Assembly (NCBI RefSeq): GCF_039535115.1
Contig: NZ_BAAAWO010000001.1
Span: 2,914,001 to 2,978,000, forward strand
Source: Paeniglutamicibacter sulfureus
GTDB lineage: Bacteria; Actinomycetota; Actinomycetes; Actinomycetales; Micrococcaceae
Direction: 5' to 3'
DNA length: 64,000 bases
Every line of letters begins with the position of its first letter. Position 1 is the first letter of the stretch. The notes under the pieces are model-generated. The model was not told where the DNA came from, ran no database searches, and saw only the letters and a program-made list of their open reading frames with translations. Shown in pieces: positions 41,899-50,341 of this stretch. The position numbers were made by a program, and so were the translations under genes.

Positions 41899-42906
41899 AT
41901 GAGTAACCTCGAGGCTGCCCCTGACGAGTTGGTTTGCGGATCGGATGAGGCGCACGCCGGAATCGAGTTGCTTCTCCCGCGCAATGTCCCGCTCGGCGGG
42001 CCGCGCGCCATGAATGTGCGTCGCACGCTGCCGCAAAAGCAGCGCAGCCTCATCGGCGCCTGGTGCTTCCTTGACCACTACGGGCCGGATCCGGTGGGTG
42101 AATCCGGCGGGATGAAGGTCCCGCGCCACCCGCACACCGGGCTGCAGACGGTCTCCTGGTTGTTTACCGGGGAAATCGAGCATCGCGATTCGGCGGGCTT
42201 CCATGCCATGGTGCGCCCCGGCGAGGTGAACCTGATGACCGCTGGCCGCGGGATCAGTCACTCCGAGTTCTCCACCCCCGAAACCACGACGCTGCACGGT
42301 GCCCAGCTGTGGGTCGCATTGCCCGATTCCGCGCGGCACATGCCGCCGACCTTCGCCCACTACCGCCCCGAACCGCTGGCCGGCGACGGATGGTATGTCA
42401 GCGTCTTCCTGGGCGAGCTGTCCGTGGCCAACGACGGCGGAGCCGACCAACACTCCGAATCCCCCGTCGCCACCCACACCGAATTGCTGGGGGCAGAGAT
42501 TCGCCTGGAACCCGGCACCAGCATCCGGCTGGCGGTGAAGGCGCACCACGAGCATGGCGTGCTGCTGGATTCGGGTTCCCTTTCCGTGGGGGCCGATGAG
42601 CTGCCAGTGGACCATTTGGCCTACCTTCCGCCAGGGAGCCAAGAGCTCACCCTCACCGCGGGAGAGAAGCCGGTGCGCGCGCTGCTCATCGGCGGGGAAC
42701 CGCTCAACGAGCAGATCCTCATGTGGTGGAACTTCGTGGGCCGCACCCACGATGAAGTGGTCGAATACCGCCGGCAGTGGCAGGCGGAGATCGGTGCAGA
42801 ATCCGGCGACGCTTCCACCAAGCGCTTCGGGGACTTCCCCGCCGGCGAGCCCGCCGCCCTGCCTGCACCGGCGCTGCCATCGGTGCGGTTGCGGCCCCGC
42901 GACTGA
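41899..42906 (+). CDS. Pirin family protein
   Basis: 335 residues, double cupin. The metal site appears in PRHPHTGLQTVSWLFTGEIE H (His-x-His) and the later Glu/His of RGISHSEFSTPE. The N-terminal PLGGPRAMNVRRTLPQKQRS LIGAWCFLDHYGP matches the family block. Pirins bind iron; some have quercetinase activity, others regulate pyruvate metabolism. ATG 41899 is the first in a plus-strand group with the RraB-like and GNAT genes. Exact role unknown. Confidence 0.88.
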   Translation: MSNLEAAPDELVCGSDEAHAGIELLLPRNVPLGGPRAMNVRRTLPQKQRSLIGAWCFLDHYGPDPVGESGGMKVPRHPHTGLQTVSWLFTGEIEHRDSAGFHAMVRPGEVNLMTAGRGISHSEFSTPETTTLHGAQLWVALPDSARHMPPTFAHYRPEPLAGDGWYVSVFLGELSVANDGGADQHSESPVATHTELLGAEIRLEPGTSIRLAVKAHHEHGVLLDSGSLSVGADELPVDHLAYLPPGSQELTLTAGEKPVRALLIGGEPLNEQILMWWNFVGRTHDEVVEYRRQWQAEIGAESGDASTKRFGDFPAGEPAALPAPALPSVRLRPRD

Positions 42907-42922
42907 GCAAGACGCCAACAAG

Positions 42923-43327
42923 ATGAAGGAGCCGGTGGGCATCGTGTCATTGCAAGAGGAACTGGCCAAGCTGCGCCGGGCCCTGGCCGAACGCGCGGCG
43001 CTGGGCGACCAGCTTGATGCCAAGCGCGAGTTGGAGCACTTCGTTTCCTTCCGCGCGTTGCGCGAGATGAACGAGGCCGCCGCCCACTTTGAACGCGCCG
43101 GATGGCAAGTCGATCGGACCGAGGGCCAGGATGCCAATTCCCGATACCTGCTGCGCGTCTACCGAGACCAGGCCATCGACGTGGAAAGCGCTGAGCATGC
43201 CCTGCGCAACGTGCACGCCATCACCGGCAAGCACGGAGGGACCTACGACGGTTTCGGCGCCATGTTCATCGATGCCCCCGACAGCGAGCCCAGGGGCTTC
43301 TTCGGCCGACTTTTTGGAAACCAATGA
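42923..43327 (+). CDS. RraB-like (ribonuclease E inhibitor B domain) protein
   Basis: 134 residues from ATG 42923, though GTG 42944 (SLQEELAKLRRALAERAALG) lies behind AAGGAG and may be the true start. A helix rich in Leu/Arg/Ala precedes the RraB-type domain: FVSFRALREMNEAAAHFERA GWQVDRTEG, YLLRVYRDQAIDVESAEHAL and GGTYDGFGAMFIDAP. In Proteobacteria RraB inhibits RNase E; in actinobacteria the domain's role is not established. Its stop overlaps the next ATG by the ATGA arrangement. Confidence 0.7.
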   Translation: MKEPVGIVSLQEELAKLRRALAERAALGDQLDAKRELEHFVSFRALREMNEAAAHFERAGWQVDRTEGQDANSRYLLRVYRDQAIDVESAEHALRNVHAITGKHGGTYDGFGAMFIDAPDSEPRGFFGRLFGNQ

Positions 43328-43350
43328 CACCCAAGGGACAGGAACAAGGA

Positions 43351-43683
43351 ATGAGCGAAATCCATGTCGAGCACAGGCCCGAACGCAGTCGCTACGCCCT
43401 GCTGGACGGGGAAACGGCGATTGGGGCGGCACACTACCGCGAGCTGGAAACCGCCGGCGGTGTTGAGCGGGTCTTCTTCCACACGGTGGTCGACGAGTCC
43501 TACGCAGGACAAGGACTTGCCGGAAAGCTCGCTTCAGCCGCGCTTTCCGACACTGTGGAACAGGGCCACAAGATCGTCCCGGTTTGCCCGTACATCAAGG
43601 TCTACCTGACCAAGCACCACGAGTTCGACGCCGAACTGGTGAAGCCCACACCCGAGCACCTGGCGATCCTGCCGAAGGCATGA
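43351..43683 (+). CDS. GNAT family N-acetyltransferase, YjdJ type
   Basis: 110 residues, the short GNAT form. RYALLDGETAIGAAHYRELE, RVFFHTVVDESYAGQGLAGK LASAALSDTVEQGHKIVPVC PYIKVYLTKHHEF. The QGLAGKL loop binds acetyl-CoA, and VCPYIKVYLTKH is the conserved end of this subgroup. ATG 43324 overlaps the previous stop and would add 9 residues; ATG 43351 gives the family-like start. Substrate unknown. Confidence 0.8.
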   Translation: MSEIHVEHRPERSRYALLDGETAIGAAHYRELETAGGVERVFFHTVVDESYAGQGLAGKLASAALSDTVEQGHKIVPVCPYIKVYLTKHHEFDAELVKPTPEHLAILPKA

Positions 43684-43698
43684 GCCGCGGCCTGCGGA

Positions 43699-43890
43699 TC
43701 AGTCCTCCAGTTCGAGTCCAAGCTCGGTGAGCGCAGCGCGCAGGATTACGATGCCCTTGGGCCCGAAGCCGTGCAGGTCCAAGAGCGCACCGGCGCCGTA
43801 AGCAGCGGCCTGCTCGAGAGTCGTGATTCCCGCCCCTTCCAGGGCGCGGGCCGCGGGAGCGGAGATCCTGGGCAAGGGATGGCTGGTCAT
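43699..43890 (-). CDS. Small helix-hairpin-helix protein
   Basis: 63 residues: RISAPAARALEGAGITTLEQ AAAYGAGALLDLHGFGPKGI VILRAALTELG. The LHGFGPKGI turn is a helix-hairpin-helix of the type in the RNA polymerase alpha C-terminal domain and DNA-binding small proteins. It is a complete stand-alone unit, convergent with the GNAT gene. A DNA-binding role is likely but not shown. Confidence 0.7.
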   Translation of the reverse strand: MTSHPLPRISAPAARALEGAGITTLEQAAAYGAGALLDLHGFGPKGIVILRAALTELGLELED

Positions 43891-44006
43891 CTCTCCAGCG
43901 TAGCAATGCCCTCCCGCAGGTCGCGGGACTGGCGGACAGGCCAGGAACCCGGAACCTGGCCCACTCAGGCGGTCAAACAGTTGATATGCGTGGATATGCT
44001 TCAGGA

Positions 44007-44444
44007 ATGGAATTCACCCAGGAGCTCACCGTCAATGTCCCCCGACCACGTTTCATCGAGCTCTTTGACGACCTCGAGAACCTCAAAGTCTGGCAGGAGG
44101 GGCTTATTTCCTTTGAGGCCCTCACCGGCACGCCGGGCCAACCCGGGTCCACGTCCCGGCTGGTCTACAAGCAGGGCAGGGGCACCATGGAGATGGTCGA
44201 AACCGTGACACGGCGCGACCTGCCAGAGGCATTCGACGGCGTCTACGACGCAAAGGGAGTGCACAATGTCTGCCGGAACGAATTCCATGATCTCGATGGA
44301 ACCGCCACACGCTGGGTTGCCCACAATGTCTTTGAGTTCACCGGTTTCATGCGAATCGTGGCATTGCTCTTTGCCCCCATGTTCAGGAAGCAAAACCTGA
44401 AGACGATGACCGCCTTCAAGGAGTTTGCCGAAGCCCGCGCCTAA
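44007..44444 (+). CDS. SRPBCC family (polyketide cyclase-like) protein
   Basis: 145 residues from ATG 44007 behind AGGA; an ATG at 43986 would add 7 residues. MEFTQELTVNVPRPRFIELF DDLENLKVWQEG is the START-like opening, followed by a beta sheet (TSRLVYKQGRGTMEMVETVT) and a C-terminal long helix. It probably binds a hydrophobic ligand. It overlaps the end of the ZIP gene by 4 bases tail to tail. Confidence 0.75.
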   Translation: MEFTQELTVNVPRPRFIELFDDLENLKVWQEGLISFEALTGTPGQPGSTSRLVYKQGRGTMEMVETVTRRDLPEAFDGVYDAKGVHNVCRNEFHDLDGTATRWVAHNVFEFTGFMRIVALLFAPMFRKQNLKTMTAFKEFAEARA

Positions 44445-45202
44445 GCGCCGTAATGCAGGATCAGCGCCGTGAGGAAACCAAGCGCAGCAATGAATCCCGT
44501 GAGCATGTGCTGTTCCTCAAAGGCCTCGGGGATCATGGTGTCGGCGAGCATCGCCAGAATGCCGCCCGCTGCGATCGCGGTGACCACCGCGATGACCTCG
44601 CCCGGGGCGTTGTCGAGAGCCAGGAAGCCGATCATGGCGGCCAGCCCTGAAAGCAGCGCAATACTCCCCCAGATCGCAAAGATCTCTTTCGGCCCCTTGC
44701 CCGCACGCTTCATGTCGGCCGTGCTCGCCAGCCCTTCGGGCACGTTGGAAATGAAGATGGCCGCCAGCATGGTCGGGTTGACGGCGGTGCCGGAAAGCAA
44801 TCCCACACCCAGCACGATGGACTCGGGAATGCCGTCCAGCAATGCTCCGAGGGCTACCGCGGCTCCCCCGTTCGGCGCTGCGCCATCGCGGCTTCCGGCC
44901 CTCGTGGCGACCTTGCCCCGGCGTCGGTGTTCGGCTCCGAACCGCACCAGCAGGGAGTTTACGCCGACATAGATGGTGGCTCCGGCCAGGAAACCCATCA
45001 CCGTGGCCCCCAGTCCGCCGACTTCCTCGGCCTCGACCACAAGTTCAAAGGCGAGGGCGGAAATCAGGACTCCCGCGCCGAACGCCATAACGCTCGAGAC
45101 GATTTTCCGCGGAATCTCCAACCACCAGGCCGCGGCGGCACCGAGCAGCAGCGCAGACCCGGCGACGGTGCCCCACATCAACGCCTGCATGGACATCAAC
45201 AT
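44441..45202 (-). CDS. ZIP family metal transporter
   Basis: 253 residues, eight hydrophobic segments. The binuclear metal-site helices read ALGALLDGIPESIVLGVGLL and AAIFISNVPEGLASTADMKR. The usual HxxPE of helix 4 has D in place of H (DGIPES), as in a subset of ZIP proteins. LISALAFELVVEAEEVGG and LADTMIPEAFEEQH match helices 2 and the C-terminal end. Probably moves zinc or another divalent ion; direction unknown. A Zur-type site was not identified. Confidence 0.82.
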   Translation of the reverse strand: MLMSMQALMWGTVAGSALLLGAAAAWWLEIPRKIVSSVMAFGAGVLISALAFELVVEAEEVGGLGATVMGFLAGATIYVGVNSLLVRFGAEHRRRGKVATRAGSRDGAAPNGGAAVALGALLDGIPESIVLGVGLLSGTAVNPTMLAAIFISNVPEGLASTADMKRAGKGPKEIFAIWGSIALLSGLAAMIGFLALDNAPGEVIAVVTAIAAGGILAMLADTMIPEAFEEQHMLTGFIAALGFLTALILHYGA

Positions 45203-45322
45203 GGCGCCACGCTATCGCATAACGACTATTCATGCAGTGATTTCGCGCAACCCATGATCGACGGACAAGCGCTGGACCCACGCACGTGCCTCGGCGGATC
45301 GCTTCGGGAACGCCAAACGAAA

Positions 45323-45366
45323 GCGGGCGGTTGCTCCGCCCCGAAACGGGGAGGGCAACCGCCCGC
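45323..45366 (-). terminator. dnaB terminator hairpin
   Basis: GCGGGCGGTTGC and GCAACCGCCCGC, perfect 12-bp arms, with an inner CCCCG/CGGGG stem. It lies 21 bases beyond the dnaB stop. The rest of 45203-45322 shows no gene. Confidence 0.8.
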
Positions 45367-45386
45367 CGGGCGCCATGCGGTGGGAA

Positions 45387-46760
45387 TTAGCCCATTCCGT
45401 CCTGTGCCATGTTGTTGAAGCGCGAGTAGTGGCCTTGGAACGCGACAACGATGGTCTTGGTCGGACCGTTACGGTGCTTGGCCACGATCACGTCCGCCTC
45501 GCCGGCACGCGCCGACTCCTTGTCGTAAATGTCCTCACGGTGCAAGAGGATGACCATATCGGCATCCTGCTCGATGGAACCGGACTCGCGGAGGTCGGAG
45601 ATCATCGGCTTCTTGTCGGTACGCTGCTCCGAACCACGGTTCAGCTGCGACAGCGCGATGACCGGAACGTCGAGCTCCTTGGCCAACAGCTTCAGCGCAC
45701 GCGAGAATTCGGAGACTTCCTGCTGTCGCGACTCGACCTTTTTGCCCGAGCTCATCAGCTGCAGGTAGTCCAGCACCACGAGCTTGAGGTCGTGCTTCTG
45801 CTTAAGCCGGCGGCATTTGGCGCGGATTTCCATCAGCGACATGTTCGGCGAATCGTCGATGAACAGCGGAGCGTCGTTGAGCCTGCCCATCGTGGTGGCG
45901 ATCTTCGACCATTCTTCGTCCTGGATCGTACCCTTGCGCAGGTTCTGCAGCGCGATGCTCGCCTCGGCCGACAGCAGGCGCATGGCGATTTCGTTGCGTC
46001 CCATTTCCAGGGAGAAGAAAACGGAGGTCATGTTGTTCTTAATGGACGCTGACCTGGCAAAATCCAGTGCGAAGGTCGACTTGCCCACCGCGGGACGTGC
46101 AGCAATAACGATCATCTGGCCGCCATGCAGCCCCTGGGTCAACTCGTCGAGTTCGAAGATTCCGGTGGGAACACCGATCACGCCCTCGCCGCGGCTGCCG
46201 GCGGATTCGATTTCATCGACGGTGCCCTCGATGATGTCGCGCAGCGGGACATAGTCTTCGGCAGTCCTGCGTTCGGCGACCTTGTAGACCTCGGCCTGGG
46301 CTTCGTTCACAATGGCGTCGACTTCGCCGTCCTGCGAGTATCCGAGCTGCACGATCTTGGTACCGGCATCAACCAAGCGGCGCAGGACCGCACGTTCGCG
46401 AACGATCTCGGCATAGAAGCCGGCGTTGGCAGCGGTGGGCACGGACTGGATGAGCGTGTGCAGGTAGGCCGGACCGCCAATCCGGGTGATCTCGCCGCGC
46501 TTGGTCAAAAGGTCCGAGACCGTAACGGCGTCGGCCGGCTCACCGCGGCCGTAGAGGTCGATGATGGCCTCGTAGATGGCCTCGTGCGCCGGGCGATAGA
46601 AGTCCAGTCCCCGCAGCACCTCCACGCAGTCCGCGATGGCATCCTTGGACAGCATCATGCCGCCCAGTACGCTTTGCTCGGCTACGAGGTCCTGCGGCGG
46701 GGTGCGTCCATAGTCCGATCCATGTGAATCGGAGCTGGTTTCGGTGCTGGCTAGCGACAC
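45387..46760 (-). CDS. dnaB: Replicative DNA helicase DnaB
   Basis: Hexameric helicase that unwinds DNA at the fork, 457 residues, no intein. The N-terminal domain starts RTPPQDLVAEQSVLGGMMLS. The RecA-like domain has Walker A VIAARPAVGKSTFALDFARS, Walker B LKLVVLDYLQLMS, and the DnaB-specific loops RLNDAPLFIDDSPNMSLMEI RAKCRRL and SDLRESGSIEQDADMVILLH R. The gene normally follows rplI directly; here four other genes and a large DnaA-box cluster lie between. The upstream region is unusually rich in DnaA boxes. Confidence 0.97.
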   Translation of the reverse strand: MSLASTETSSDSHGSDYGRTPPQDLVAEQSVLGGMMLSKDAIADCVEVLRGLDFYRPAHEAIYEAIIDLYGRGEPADAVTVSDLLTKRGEITRIGGPAYLHTLIQSVPTAANAGFYAEIVRERAVLRRLVDAGTKIVQLGYSQDGEVDAIVNEAQAEVYKVAERRTAEDYVPLRDIIEGTVDEIESAGSRGEGVIGVPTGIFELDELTQGLHGGQMIVIAARPAVGKSTFALDFARSASIKNNMTSVFFSLEMGRNEIAMRLLSAEASIALQNLRKGTIQDEEWSKIATTMGRLNDAPLFIDDSPNMSLMEIRAKCRRLKQKHDLKLVVLDYLQLMSSGKKVESRQQEVSEFSRALKLLAKELDVPVIALSQLNRGSEQRTDKKPMISDLRESGSIEQDADMVILLHREDIYDKESARAGEADVIVAKHRNGPTKTIVVAFQGHYSRFNNMAQDGMG

Positions 46761-46943
46761 GGGTTTTTCCCTTCAAGCTGCGCGGGTTCCCAAGTTTTCC
46801 GCATCATTACCTATTCAGTGTCTCAAGGAGCACGGACGATTCGTTAGGTTCAAACTCACACGTGCCGTAGGGCACCGCGAACCTGTGGAAATAGGTGGGG
46901 AACACTGTCACCATAGACCTGTTTTCCCACAAACCCAACACGG

Positions 46944-47198
46944 TTATCCACAGGCCGTGTGGATAACCTGTGAACCTTGCGGCGTGTTGTGTGCACAGTC
47001 TGGGGAGAACATTGTGGATTACACCAATTTCCTCTCCACAATAAGACTTTGACTAGGCATTATGTAGATCAACCCCTGTGGATACAAAGTATTTATCCAC
47101 ATCCTCTACACGCGGAAAAGTCGGTTATACACACAAAAACCCCGGGATTCCGGGCTTGGATTGGCCACCATTTCATAGTTACCCACAAGCTATCCACA
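46944..47198. promoter_or_regulatory. Cluster of DnaA boxes upstream of dnaB
   Basis: Four perfect TTATNCACA boxes: 46944-46952 (+), 46958-46966 (-), 47093-47101 (+) and 47125-47133 (+). Four more differ by one base: 47013-47021, 47077-47085, 47179-47187 and 47190-47198. The segment is AT-richer than its surroundings and holds no gene. Density is like that of an origin of replication, but dnaA and dnaN are not adjacent. It could titrate DnaA, control dnaB, or be part of the origin. Confidence 0.8.
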
Positions 47199-47275
47199 GA
47201 CACGCCGGAACTTCCCGCGGATCTGGGGATATCGGGGATTGATGGAGATCACCAACGACTGACATACTGGGCCGC

Positions 47276-47701
47276 ATGAGCGCCAACAAGACCGCACCGA
47301 CAGCCGTTGACCCGGCTCAATTCATATCGGCAGTGTCACACCCGACTAGGCGCGCGGATGCCGAGGTCTTGCTCCGGATGATGGAAGAGGTCAGCGGAGA
47401 GCCCGCGGTTATGTGGGGCCCGACAATCGTTGGGTTCGGCAGCTACCACTACAAGTACGAATCGGGGCGCGAAGGGGATGCCAGTGCCATCGGCTTCTCC
47501 CCGAGGGCGGCGAACCTTGCCCTCTACGGGCTGACCATTGCACCGACCGCCGGCCCCCTATTGGAGAAATTGGGCAAGTGCAAACGCGGGGCATCGTGCC
47601 TCTATGTGAACAAGCTTGCCGACGTCGACCTGGACGTACTCGCCCGGCTTGCCCGTGACGGCTACCGGTACATGACTGGCGTGGTGCACCACTCGTCTTA
47701 G
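47276..47701 (+). CDS. DUF1801 domain protein
   Basis: 141 residues. PAQFISAVSHPTRRADAEVL LRMMEEVSGEPAVMWGPTIV GFGSYHYKYESGREGDASAI GFSPRAANLALYGL is the DUF1801 (YdhG-like) pattern, a small alpha/beta fold. LGKCKRGASCLYVNKLADVD LDVLARLARDGYRYM ends it. Function is unknown; relatives occur beside stress genes. ATG 47276. It is divergent from dnaB across the DnaA-box region. Confidence 0.8.
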   Translation: MSANKTAPTAVDPAQFISAVSHPTRRADAEVLLRMMEEVSGEPAVMWGPTIVGFGSYHYKYESGREGDASAIGFSPRAANLALYGLTIAPTAGPLLEKLGKCKRGASCLYVNKLADVDLDVLARLARDGYRYMTGVVHHSS

Positions 47702-47724
47702 GAAAACGTGTTGGCAAAGGCAAA

Positions 47725-47779
47725 GGGCTCAGTCCCCGTGGCATCGAATCATGGATTCGGTACCACGGAGGCTGAGCCC
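47725..47779. terminator. Convergent terminator hairpin
   Basis: GGGCTCAG (47725-47732) pairs with CTGAGCCC (47772-47779); inside, CCGTGG pairs with CCACGG and CGAATC with GATTCG. It lies between the convergent DUF1801 and flavin reductase genes and serves both. Confidence 0.75.
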
Positions 47780-47795
47780 TCGCATTTCAGGTTCC

Positions 47796-48314
47796 CTAGG
47801 AGACCAGCTGTTCGGCATCCAGGCGACGGAATGCCGAACCGTGGAACACCAGCGGTGAGTGGGCGTTGTCGTGCGTCTGGTGGCCGTGCACGCGCAGCAG
47901 CACCACATGGTGGTCGCCTGCAGGAACCTCTTGCTCGACGGAGCAATCGAGCCACAGGGTGGCGTCATGCAGGAACAGCGCACCCTCATCGGTCGAATCA
48001 AGACGAAGCCCGGCGAACCTGTCCCCCGACTTTGAAGCGATCTGCCGGCACACGCCCTCGTTCTTTTCGCTGAGCACTGAAACCCCGATCCGCCCGTTGG
48101 TGCGCACCAACGGCCAGGTCTTCGAGGTGTTCTGGACAGCAAACATCACCAGCGGCGGATCCATGGAGACGCCAACCGTAAAGGACGAGGCAATGATTCC
48201 CTGCGGTTGCCCGTCAACGATGGCGCAGAGTGCGGCAATGCCGGATGGATGCTGGGCAAAGACGTTGCGCAGGGTGTCGGGGGTGAGGTCAGAGGTGAGT
48301 GTCATGGTGCTCAA
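47796..48314 (-). CDS. Flavin reductase family protein
   Basis: 172 residues of the split-barrel FMN-binding fold: TLRNVFAQHPSGIAALCAIV, GIIASSFTVGVSMDPPLVMF AVQNTSKTWPLVR, IGVSVLSEKNEGVCRQIASK and a late LLRVHGHQTHDNAHSPLVFH. It reduces free flavin with NAD(P)H or supplies monooxygenases. ATG 48314 or 48305 starts it. No partner oxygenase adjoins. It is one of the genes that separate rplI from dnaB here. Confidence 0.82.
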   Translation of the reverse strand: MSTMTLTSDLTPDTLRNVFAQHPSGIAALCAIVDGQPQGIIASSFTVGVSMDPPLVMFAVQNTSKTWPLVRTNGRIGVSVLSEKNEGVCRQIASKSGDRFAGLRLDSTDEGALFLHDATLWLDCSVEQEVPAGDHHVVLLRVHGHQTHDNAHSPLVFHGSAFRRLDAEQLVS

Positions 48315-48728
48315 TCCTTCGGCTTCGGCCCACCATCGCGGTGCGTGCTACACACGCGCCAACCAACGAGGTGTGCGGTACTTGCCTCCGGGGTTCCGGT
48401 AGGCCGAATCATCACCTGGAGCACCCCACTACCGTGAGAGGGTTGCCGGCCAACGGGCCAGGGCCTTACGTTGACACTCTTGATTCTTCACCAACGTTAG
48501 AAGAAATAATTACGTCTCGTCAAAGTTTGTTTCGACATACGAAGTCACGAAGAGTAAGAATCGAAGATTGTGCGATCATTTGCCTCGATGGTGCCACAGT
48601 TGCCCGAGACGCCCGCATTCGTTCCCGAACGCGTGGACGACAGCTCTGGGGCCGAAGAAGACGATGACATGGCCCGGAATTATGGTTGGCATACGTGCCA
48701 CAAACGCGGTGGCCGGCACCTCTTCCAC
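48315..48728. other. 414 bases without a convincing gene
   Basis: AT-rich section near 48480-48580 probably holds the flavin reductase promoter. A plus-strand frame from ATG 48588 (MVPQLPETPAFVPERVDDSS, then an acidic run) continues into the 3' end of the reductase-type gene and fits no family. Confidence 0.4.
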
Positions 48729-49355
48729 CTACGAGAGGTCCGAAACTCCCGTATAAGTCGCATAGGACGCATCGCCGATGCGCTCGTAGACCAGGATGGC
48801 AAGCCCGCCCGGGGTGCTCGTGGTGCTGGAGAGCCGAAGTCCTGTGGGTGCGCCTCCCTCCGGGAAGAGTCGCCTTCCATGGCCAAGGACCACCGGCGCC
48901 ACCACCAGTCGCAGCTCGTCAATCAGCCCCTCGGCGAGCAATGAAGCGGCAAGCCTGGCGCTCCCGTGGATCTGCAGCTCCTTGCCGGGGCGCGCCTTGA
49001 GGTCGGCAACCCGGGTCGCCACGTCACCGGAGAGGATGGTGGTTGGATCCCAGGTTCCCTCGCCAAGCGTTTGCGAGGCCACGTACTTGGGCAGGGAGTT
49101 CATGAGCACCGTGAAGGGGTCGTCCGGGTCGGTGATTTGCGGCCAGTCCCTGGCAAATGCCTCATAGGTGCGGCGGCCAAGCAGCAGCCCGTCCGCTTCG
49201 CCGAGCCATTGCGCGGCCTGTTCGATGAAGGCCTCGTCCATGTGCGGGACGAACCATCCGCCCTGGGTGAATCCGTCGGTGGTGTCTTCCTCGGGAGACC
49301 CGGGGCCTTGCGACACCCCGTCGAGACTCACAAACTCCGTTAATACCAGCTTCAT
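48729..49355 (-). CDS. Dihydrofolate reductase family (RibD C-terminal-like) protein
   Basis: 208 residues from ATG 49355, behind GAGAAGG; a frame to 49433 adds an unrelated lead. KLVLTEFVSLDGVSQGPG, GGWFVPHMDEAF, LLLGRRTYEAFARDWP, VASQTLGEGTWDPTTILSGD, ELQIHGSARLAASLLAEGLI DELRLVVAPVVLGHGRRLFP. This is the NADPH-binding DHFR/RibD fold, in the group without a known pathway. The last 15 residues vary. Located between the flavin reductase and rplI. Confidence 0.82.
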   Translation of the reverse strand: MKLVLTEFVSLDGVSQGPGSPEEDTTDGFTQGGWFVPHMDEAFIEQAAQWLGEADGLLLGRRTYEAFARDWPQITDPDDPFTVLMNSLPKYVASQTLGEGTWDPTTILSGDVATRVADLKARPGKELQIHGSARLAASLLAEGLIDELRLVVAPVVLGHGRRLFPEGGAPTGLRLSSTTSTPGGLAILVYERIGDASYATYTGVSDLS

Positions 49356-49493
49356 GACCGCGCCTTCTCGCTTGTTTGGCTGCCCTTTCCCGGGATTCGA
49401 CGTGGCAGTCCATCCAGGAGGGCACTGCCCCATTTGGCCAAGCTACTCGACGGGAACGCCCGGCGCCAGACCCGATGCACCAGAGGAGGCCTT

Positions 49494-49536
49494 AAACCAC
49501 TATGGACCCCGCCGAGGGCGGGGTCCACAGTGGTTT
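49494..49536 (-). terminator. Terminator of the rpsF-ssb-rpsR-rplI operon
   Basis: AAACCACTATGGACCCCGCC and GGCGGGGTCCACAGTGGTTT, 20-bp arms with one mismatch and loop GAG, 32 bases beyond the rplI stop. Confidence 0.85.
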
Positions 49537-49568
49537 GCCGTCACACAAGACGGCGGGTGCACAAGGAA

Positions 49569-50024
49569 TTACTTCTTTGCGGCAACAACCTGCAGTGAAA
49601 CGGTTGCGGAGACATCGGTGTGCAGACGCACGGTCGCGGTGTAGTTACCCGTCGACTTGATGTGGTCGTTGATCTCGATGTTGCGCTTGTCGATCGCGCC
49701 AACGCCGGCGGCTGCAACAGCCTTGGCGATGTCGTCGGTCTTCACGGTGCCGAAGAGGCGACCGGTAGCGCCGGCCTTGACGGTCAGCTTGACCGGCTTG
49801 GCGGAAAGCGAAGCGGCAAGTGCCTTGGCGTCTTCCAGGGAAGCAACGGCGCGAGCAGCACGGGCGGCCTTGATCGACTCAACCTGCTTCTCACCGCCCT
49901 TGGTCCAGGTGATGCCAAAGGCGCGCGGGAGAAGGTAGTTACGTGCGTAACCGTCCTTCACCTCAACGATGTCGCCTGCGGCACCGAGGCCGGTAACTTC
50001 GTGGGTCAGAATGAGCTTTGCCAT
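49569..50024 (-). CDS. rplI: 50S ribosomal protein L9
   Basis: 151 residues. The N-terminal domain [41 protein letters not shown] is the L9 signature that binds 23S rRNA. A long connecting helix follows ([23 protein letters not shown]), then the C-terminal domain with [19 protein letters not shown]. It is the last gene of the operon, 15 bases after rpsR. Confidence 0.97.
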   Translation of the reverse strand: MAKLILTHEVTGLGAAGDIVEVKDGYARNYLLPRAFGITWTKGGEKQVESIKAARAARAVASLEDAKALAASLSAKPVKLTVKAGATGRLFGTVKTDDIAKAVAAAGVGAIDKRNIEINDHIKSTGNYTATVRLHTDVSATVSLQVVAAKK

Positions 50025-50039
50025 GTTGGTATACCTTCC

Positions 50040-50279
50040 TTAGCCGCGGCCAGCGCCGGAGTAAGGCAGCAAGGCTACTTCACGCGCGTTCTTGATGGCC
50101 TGTGCGATCTTGCGCTGTTCCTGTACGGAAACACCGGTAACGCGACGGGCGCGGATCTTTCCGCGATCGGAAATGAACTTGCGCAGCAATGCTACGTCCT
50201 TGTAGTCGATGACAGTGATGTCAGCGGCCTTCAAGGGGTTGGACTTTGGTTTGGGCTTACGGAGTTCAGCCTTAGCCAT
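50040..50279 (-). CDS. rpsR: 30S ribosomal protein S18
   Basis: 79 residues: [57 protein letters not shown], the complete S18. No cysteines are present, so this is the zinc-independent form. It lies 62 bases after ssb. Confidence 0.97.
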   Translation of the reverse strand: MAKAELRKPKPKSNPLKAADITVIDYKDVALLRKFISDRGKIRARRVTGVSVQEQRKIAQAIKNAREVALLPYSGAGRG

Positions 50280-50341
50280 CGTGGAGCTCCTTTATCAGGT
50301 GGAGCCCGCAGAATTTTCTGCGGGATGGTGAATAATTTTGT

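Noticed and set aside
46944..47198. Calling the DnaA-box cluster the chromosomal origin oriC
   Set aside because: dnaA and dnaN are not beside it, so origin function cannot be claimed; kept as a DnaA-box cluster only.
48588..48944. Plus-strand frame with acidic run (MVPQLPETPAFVPERVDDSS)
   Set aside because: It overlaps the end of the DHFR-fold gene and shows no conserved pattern beyond the first 30 residues.
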